DNA from: Oscillospiraceae bacterium | GTDB lineage: Bacteria > Bacillota > Clostridia > Oscillospirales > Acutalibacteraceae | Assembly (NCBI GenBank): GCA_902790325.1 | Contig: CADARP010000005.1 | Coordinates: 1,199 to 65,198 of the forward strand | Length of the DNA stretch: 64,000 nt | Reading direction: 5' to 3' | Shown here: one piece after another, positions 60,896 to 64,000 of the stretch | Numbering within the stretch: position 1 is the first letter of the stretch | Layout of the letters: the number at the start of each line of letters is the position of its first letter | Position numbers and translations under genes: made by a program | Notes under the pieces: model-generated | What the model was told of the DNA's origin: nothing | The model's database searches: none | What the model saw: the letters and a program-made list of their open reading frames with translations, nothing else

Positions 60896-61729
60896 TTACA
60901 GGATCGTCAGCTCCCGCGCAATGCCGTCATAGGCGCCGCCGGTGACGAACTGCGGAAGCGTCGGCGTGAGCATGCTTTCATAGCTGAAGTGCAGGTGTCC
61001 CGTCAGGATCGCCTTGATGGCCGGCTCGCTTTTGATGTAGTCGATCATGCGCAGCGTCGGCGCGTCCGGGCGCTGCTGCACGGCGCGGAATTCGCTGTAG
61101 CGCAGCAGATGTTCCTCATCGCAGCCGACGAGATACGTGCAGTCCTCCGGCACGTGTTCAAAATGATAGTCGTACAGCGACTGCTCGAACAGCGGGTCAT
61201 GGAACGCGAGGATCACGGGTAGTCCCTTCTCGACCTCTCTTTGCAGCCGCCAGATCTGCCAGTCGGCAAAGTGATAGTAGCTGTTGTCGATGCCGACGAC
61301 GTTGACGCCGCCGACCGTGCGCGCGTTGAAAAACATCGGCACGCCCAGACCGTACCCCATCTGCATGTAGCTGTTCATGCGGTAGGCGCTGTCCTCCCAC
61401 GCCTCGCCGACATACTGCGAGTAGTCGTGGTTGCCCGCAATGAAGAAGATGTGTTCGTTCTTTAAGATCTCCCGCGCCTTGTCGACGTTGGCGTGGGATA
61501 CGAAATCCATCAGATCGCCTGTGTGTACCAGAAGGCCGCAGTTCTCTTCGGCATAGGCGATATGTTCCGCGAGATACTTCTCTTTGTTCGGATTGCGCAG
61601 CCGTTTGGCGAGCGCGTGCTTGCGCTCGTCGTCGCGTTCGTCGGCGAGCGCGATATGCGTGTCCGTCACGTGCAGGAGCTTGACGGGCTTTTCGAGCCCG
61701 ATGCGCAGTGTGTTCTTCAAAAGCTCCAC
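60896..61729 (-). CDS. Calcineurin-like metallophosphoesterase
   Basis: The 277-residue protein has the five metallophosphatase blocks: HVTDTHIAL, HTGDLMDF, IAGNHDYSQ, LAFHDPLFEQ and LTGHLHFSYE. It binds two metals and hydrolyses phosphomono- or diesters. There is no signal peptide. The GTG start lies 3 nt after the upstream stop, with GGAGGAA inside that gene's end. Confidence 0.85.
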   Translation of the reverse strand: MELLKNTLRIGLEKPVKLLHVTDTHIALADERDDERKHALAKRLRNPNKEKYLAEHIAYAEENCGLLVHTGDLMDFVSHANVDKAREILKNEHIFFIAGNHDYSQYVGEAWEDSAYRMNSYMQMGYGLGVPMFFNARTVGGVNVVGIDNSYYHFADWQIWRLQREVEKGLPVILAFHDPLFEQSLYDYHFEHVPEDCTYLVGCDEEHLLRYSEFRAVQQRPDAPTLRMIDYIKSEPAIKAILTGHLHFSYESMLTPTLPQFVTGGAYDGIARELTIL

Positions 61730-61732
61730 GGT

Positions 61733-62842
61733 TTATTCCTCCTTGCCGCCGAAAACGCTGCGGACGGCTTCGAGATAGCCGTATCCGTATACGTCATCCG
61801 GCTCGAGATAACTCATTTCCGTCCATTCGTTCCACGAATTGATCGTGACGAGCGGCACGTCGTTATAGCGGTCGGAGAAGGCCTTCGCCGCCTCGAGCGC
61901 CTTGCGGATCTCGTCCGGCGTGTTGCCGCGCAGGATGGGATAGCGCAGGTCGTTGAAACGCGGGTTGTTGTCCCAGCCGACGGAAATGTGCGGATAGTAC
62001 GGAACGTCGTATTCCCGATGCACGCGATCCCATTCCCGGAGGACGTCGGGCATGACGTCGGCATACTCCCGGTTGCAGTCGACAAAGTGACAGTATTGGT
62101 AATGCGTCACGGAGTCGAAGCCGAGCATTTTGACAATATCTTTGCTCGAGCCGGTGCGTCCGGAGTCCACGCCGCTGACGTCGACCGCGTGTTCGGAGTA
62201 GATGACGGCCTGCAGGTGCAGACCCGGGAAACCGGCCTGTTTCGTCAGCTCGCGGAAATGCGCGAGCGCCTGCACGGTTTGGTCGATCCCGCCCAGACCG
62301 CGCACGAGGTTGGACATCTCGTAGATGCTGAACACCGGACAGCCGTCGATCTTGTAGTAATTCGGCTGCGAGAAGTAGCGGCGGATTACGCGTTCGCAGA
62401 CGCGGTCAAATTCCGCGCGCGGCTGCGAGCCGTACCAGATGATCTCGTCGATATCCGGCTGCCGCTTGTCCCAAAGGTACCCTGCGTCGTGGTTGGCCCA
62501 CATCAGGTAGAACCGCATTTCCCGGTTGTTCGGCGCGCCGAGAAAACCGTTGTCCAGACACTGCTCCAGGAACGGACGGCGGTCGTACCAGTACCAGTCG
62601 TAAATAAAAACGTTCACGCCGTGCCGGACGGCCTCGCCGATCTGGAATTCCATTACCTTCGGATCGGCCTCGTCCACGGCGCCCCACAGCGGTTTGCGCG
62701 GCAGAATCTGCCCTTCGACTCTCGATTCGGCGGAAAGCACCGACTGCCATTCGCCGATGCCCTTTTCCCAGAACATGCGGCTGCGTTTTTCGGCGCCGGT
62801 ATAGGACGGCCACACATAGGCGGCGATATCATATTGTTTCAT
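61733..62842 (-). CDS. GH99-like (WbsX-type) glycan enzyme
   Basis: The 369-residue protein shows the GH71/GH99-like pattern: YDIAAYVWPSYTG at the start, NVFIYDWYWYDRRPFLEQ, and INSWNEWTEMSYLEPDDVYG near the end. These proteins act on alpha-mannan or are found in polysaccharide loci as WbsX. No signal peptide is present. AAGGAGAAA precedes the ATG. Confidence 0.8.
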   Translation of the reverse strand: MKQYDIAAYVWPSYTGAEKRSRMFWEKGIGEWQSVLSAESRVEGQILPRKPLWGAVDEADPKVMEFQIGEAVRHGVNVFIYDWYWYDRRPFLEQCLDNGFLGAPNNREMRFYLMWANHDAGYLWDKRQPDIDEIIWYGSQPRAEFDRVCERVIRRYFSQPNYYKIDGCPVFSIYEMSNLVRGLGGIDQTVQALAHFRELTKQAGFPGLHLQAVIYSEHAVDVSGVDSGRTGSSKDIVKMLGFDSVTHYQYCHFVDCNREYADVMPDVLREWDRVHREYDVPYYPHISVGWDNNPRFNDLRYPILRGNTPDEIRKALEAAKAFSDRYNDVPLVTINSWNEWTEMSYLEPDDVYGYGYLEAVRSVFGGKEE

Positions 62843-62891
62843 GCTGTTTCTCCTTGCTTTTTTTATGTATGCGGAATGCGCTGCCCGCCCG

Positions 62892-64000
62892 TTATCTTTT
62901 GCCTGCTATATGGGAGAAGAACCAGACGACGCGATGGAACACGGCGGCGAAAAACCCTGTAAAGCCTTGGTGCGTCTTGCCGCAGCGCGGACAGAGATAC
63001 GCGCCGACCTCGACTTGCGTTTCGAGCGCATCGGACTGCACGCCGTATGCCGTTTCCGCGACGACACGGACGGTGTATTTGCCCGCGGGGACGCCGCGCA
63101 GCGTATGTTCGACCGTCTGCTGATCGTTGACGCAGTAATACTTCGGCATCGTCCAGTCCTTGCCGACCGTCATGCCGAGCTTGTTCTGCACGTATACGCG
63201 GTACAGGACCACCGGCATCCCGTCGGTCGGCTGCGCGGGCGGGATCTCCAGCGTGAGCCTGCCGTCGTCTTCGCGCACGGAAAGCGACGCGTCCGGTGCG
63301 AACACAGGCGCTTTGGACGCCGCCTTTCGCTTTTCGGGCGTATACGGCCGGTTGGCGGGATCGGCGGGGTTATCCAGAATGTATTCGCACAGCATTTTTC
63401 CCGCTTCCACATCCATGCCGCGCAGGCGGATGCGGTTCGCGCCGTCGACTTCCACGATCCAGCAGGTGGCGACGCTGTACGCGTCCTCGGGGTTGTACGA
63501 GCGGGTCATGTCCACGGTGAACTCCGTGTAGTAGATCGCGCCGGTGCCGATCGCCGTGAAGTCGCCCTGCCACACGGAGCGCGGGTCATTGAGCGCATAG
63601 TGCGAGTGGCCGGAGAAATCCACGACCTGCGGATAGTCCTTGAGGATGGACGTAAAGTACGGCACGCCCCATGTGTCGTAAAGCGTGCTGCCGTACACCG
63701 TGCCGAGCACGTGTTCGTGGTGGAACACAAAGATCGGCTTGTTCGGGTCGTTGGCGATCGCGTCGTCGAGCTGCTTGCGCAGCCAGAAGAGCTGGCCGGG
63801 ATCGTAGTGCATCAGATCATTGGAGGACGCGGACAGGCCGATGAAGTGGCAGCCGCCGATGACGACGTGGAAGTCCGCGTCATTGCCGGTCAGCGTTTCG
63901 TAGGTGCTGCGCATCTCGGCGCGGCGCATTTTGTAGCCGTCGTGATTTTTGGCCACAACGCCGAGAAAACGCGTCTCGTCCCGCAGAGAGCCGAAGACGG
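62892..64000 (-). CDS. Metallophosphoesterase with C-terminal zinc-ribbon-like tail, 5' part outside the window
   Basis: The frame is open to the window edge, so the start is missing. The visible part has FHHEHVLGTVYG, VDFSGHSHYALND and GDFTAIGTGAIYY, which are C-terminal blocks of calcineurin-like phosphoesterases. A fibronectin-like domain follows. The C-terminus has YLCPRCGKTHQGFTG, a CxxCG-H ribbon, then an amphipathic end rich in F, W and H. That tail type occurs on secreted proteins of gut Clostridia. It is probably extracellular and begins the operon or follows a gene beyond the window. Confidence 0.8.
   Translation of the reverse strand, partial: VFGSLRDETRFLGVVAKNHDGYKMRRAEMRSTYETLTGNDADFHVVIGGCHFIGLSASSNDLMHYDPGQLFWLRKQLDDAIANDPNKPIFVFHHEHVLGTVYGSTLYDTWGVPYFTSILKDYPQVVDFSGHSHYALNDPRSVWQGDFTAIGTGAIYYTEFTVDMTRSYNPEDAYSVATCWIVEVDGANRIRLRGMDVEAGKMLCEYILDNPADPANRPYTPEKRKAASKAPVFAPDASLSVREDDGRLTLEIPPAQPTDGMPVVLYRVYVQNKLGMTVGKDWTMPKYYCVNDQQTVEHTLRGVPAGKYTVRVVAETAYGVQSDALETQVEVGAYLCPRCGKTHQGFTGFFAAVFHRVVWFFSHIAGKR

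Overview
The window looks like a chromosomal segment of a GC-rich (about 60%) member of Bacillota, class Clostridia, probably an uncultured gut organism of the Oscillospiraceae or Christensenellaceae type. The basis is the Firmicutes-type order hemW-hrcA-grpE-dnaK-dnaJ behind a CIRCE operator, an ECF-type vitamin S-component, an MEP-pathway ispE, Rrf2 and MocR regulators, many glycosidases, and secreted proteins with Ig-like domains. The family name is inference. No rRNA, tRNA, CRISPR array, phage or intact insertion sequence was seen. Genes are tightly packed, often with 1-8 nt overlaps, and many promoters carry the extended -10 form (TG)GTATAAT.

Layout. 0.1-10.1 kb (+): a mixed metabolic run with a CatB/Vat-like acetyltransferase, P-loop kinase, secreted glycerophosphodiesterase, GNAT, two tandem GH39-like glycosidases, an ASKHA/ferredoxin protein, a small DMT transporter, a Thr/Ala/Pro-repeat lipoprotein with a transglutaminase-like domain, an SGNH hydrolase and a PPC/DUF296 protein. 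10.1-13.1 kb: sulfur metabolism, with a divergent Fe-S-type Rrf2 repressor and LysR regulator, then a promoter, a candidate 21-codon Cys/Arg leader peptide and a MetY O-acetylhomoserine sulfhydrylase. 13.4-17.5 kb: an M20 peptidase, an AhpD-like protein, an SDR, a LURP-one-like protein and a lysoplasmalogenase-like membrane protein. 17.6-23.6 kb: hemW and the HrcA/CIRCE heat-shock operon. 23.6-31.1 kb: a MITE-like repeat, a secreted Ig-like protein, a class II aldolase, a PHP protein, a secreted orphan, a DUF378 protein, a C-terminally truncated MocR regulator beside a REP-like repeat, and a divergent ECF S-component.

31.1-37.3 kb (-): a glycan-use operon transcribed as MFS transporter with a long helical tail, GH5-like enzyme, GH130 phosphorylase, GPH symporter. 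It fits uptake and cleavage of a beta-mannoside or related glycan. 37.4-43.8 kb: a secreted EEP phosphatase, a flotillin operon preceded by two previously unlisted tiny genes, an HTH protein, a DUF559 remnant cut by a second MITE copy, then a HAD phosphatase, ispE and a PHP histidinol-phosphatase-like gene. 44.0-54.5 kb (+): one long operon starting with rfbF-rfbG-rfbH (CDP-3,6-dideoxyhexose pathway), an SdpI-like membrane protein and a sugar epimerase/reductase, continuing into uxaC, an orphan GcvH-like protein, a GH29 fucosidase, a pseudouridine synthase and a GH3 enzyme. 54.7-57.3 kb: a GHKL-like/DAACS symporter fusion and a TVP38 protein. 57.3-64.0 kb (-): an operon rich in phosphoesterases and glycan enzymes: a metallophosphoesterase running off the window, GH99-like, a second metallophosphoesterase, GH43-like, EEP phosphatase, and a secreted metallo-beta-lactamase/TIM-barrel fusion.

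The most unusual items are the metY leader peptide, the micro-protein/flotillin operon, the two domain fusions, the phosphoesterase-glycosidase operon, and the dideoxyhexose operon that merges into uronate and fucose enzymes with an orphan lipoyl-carrier protein.
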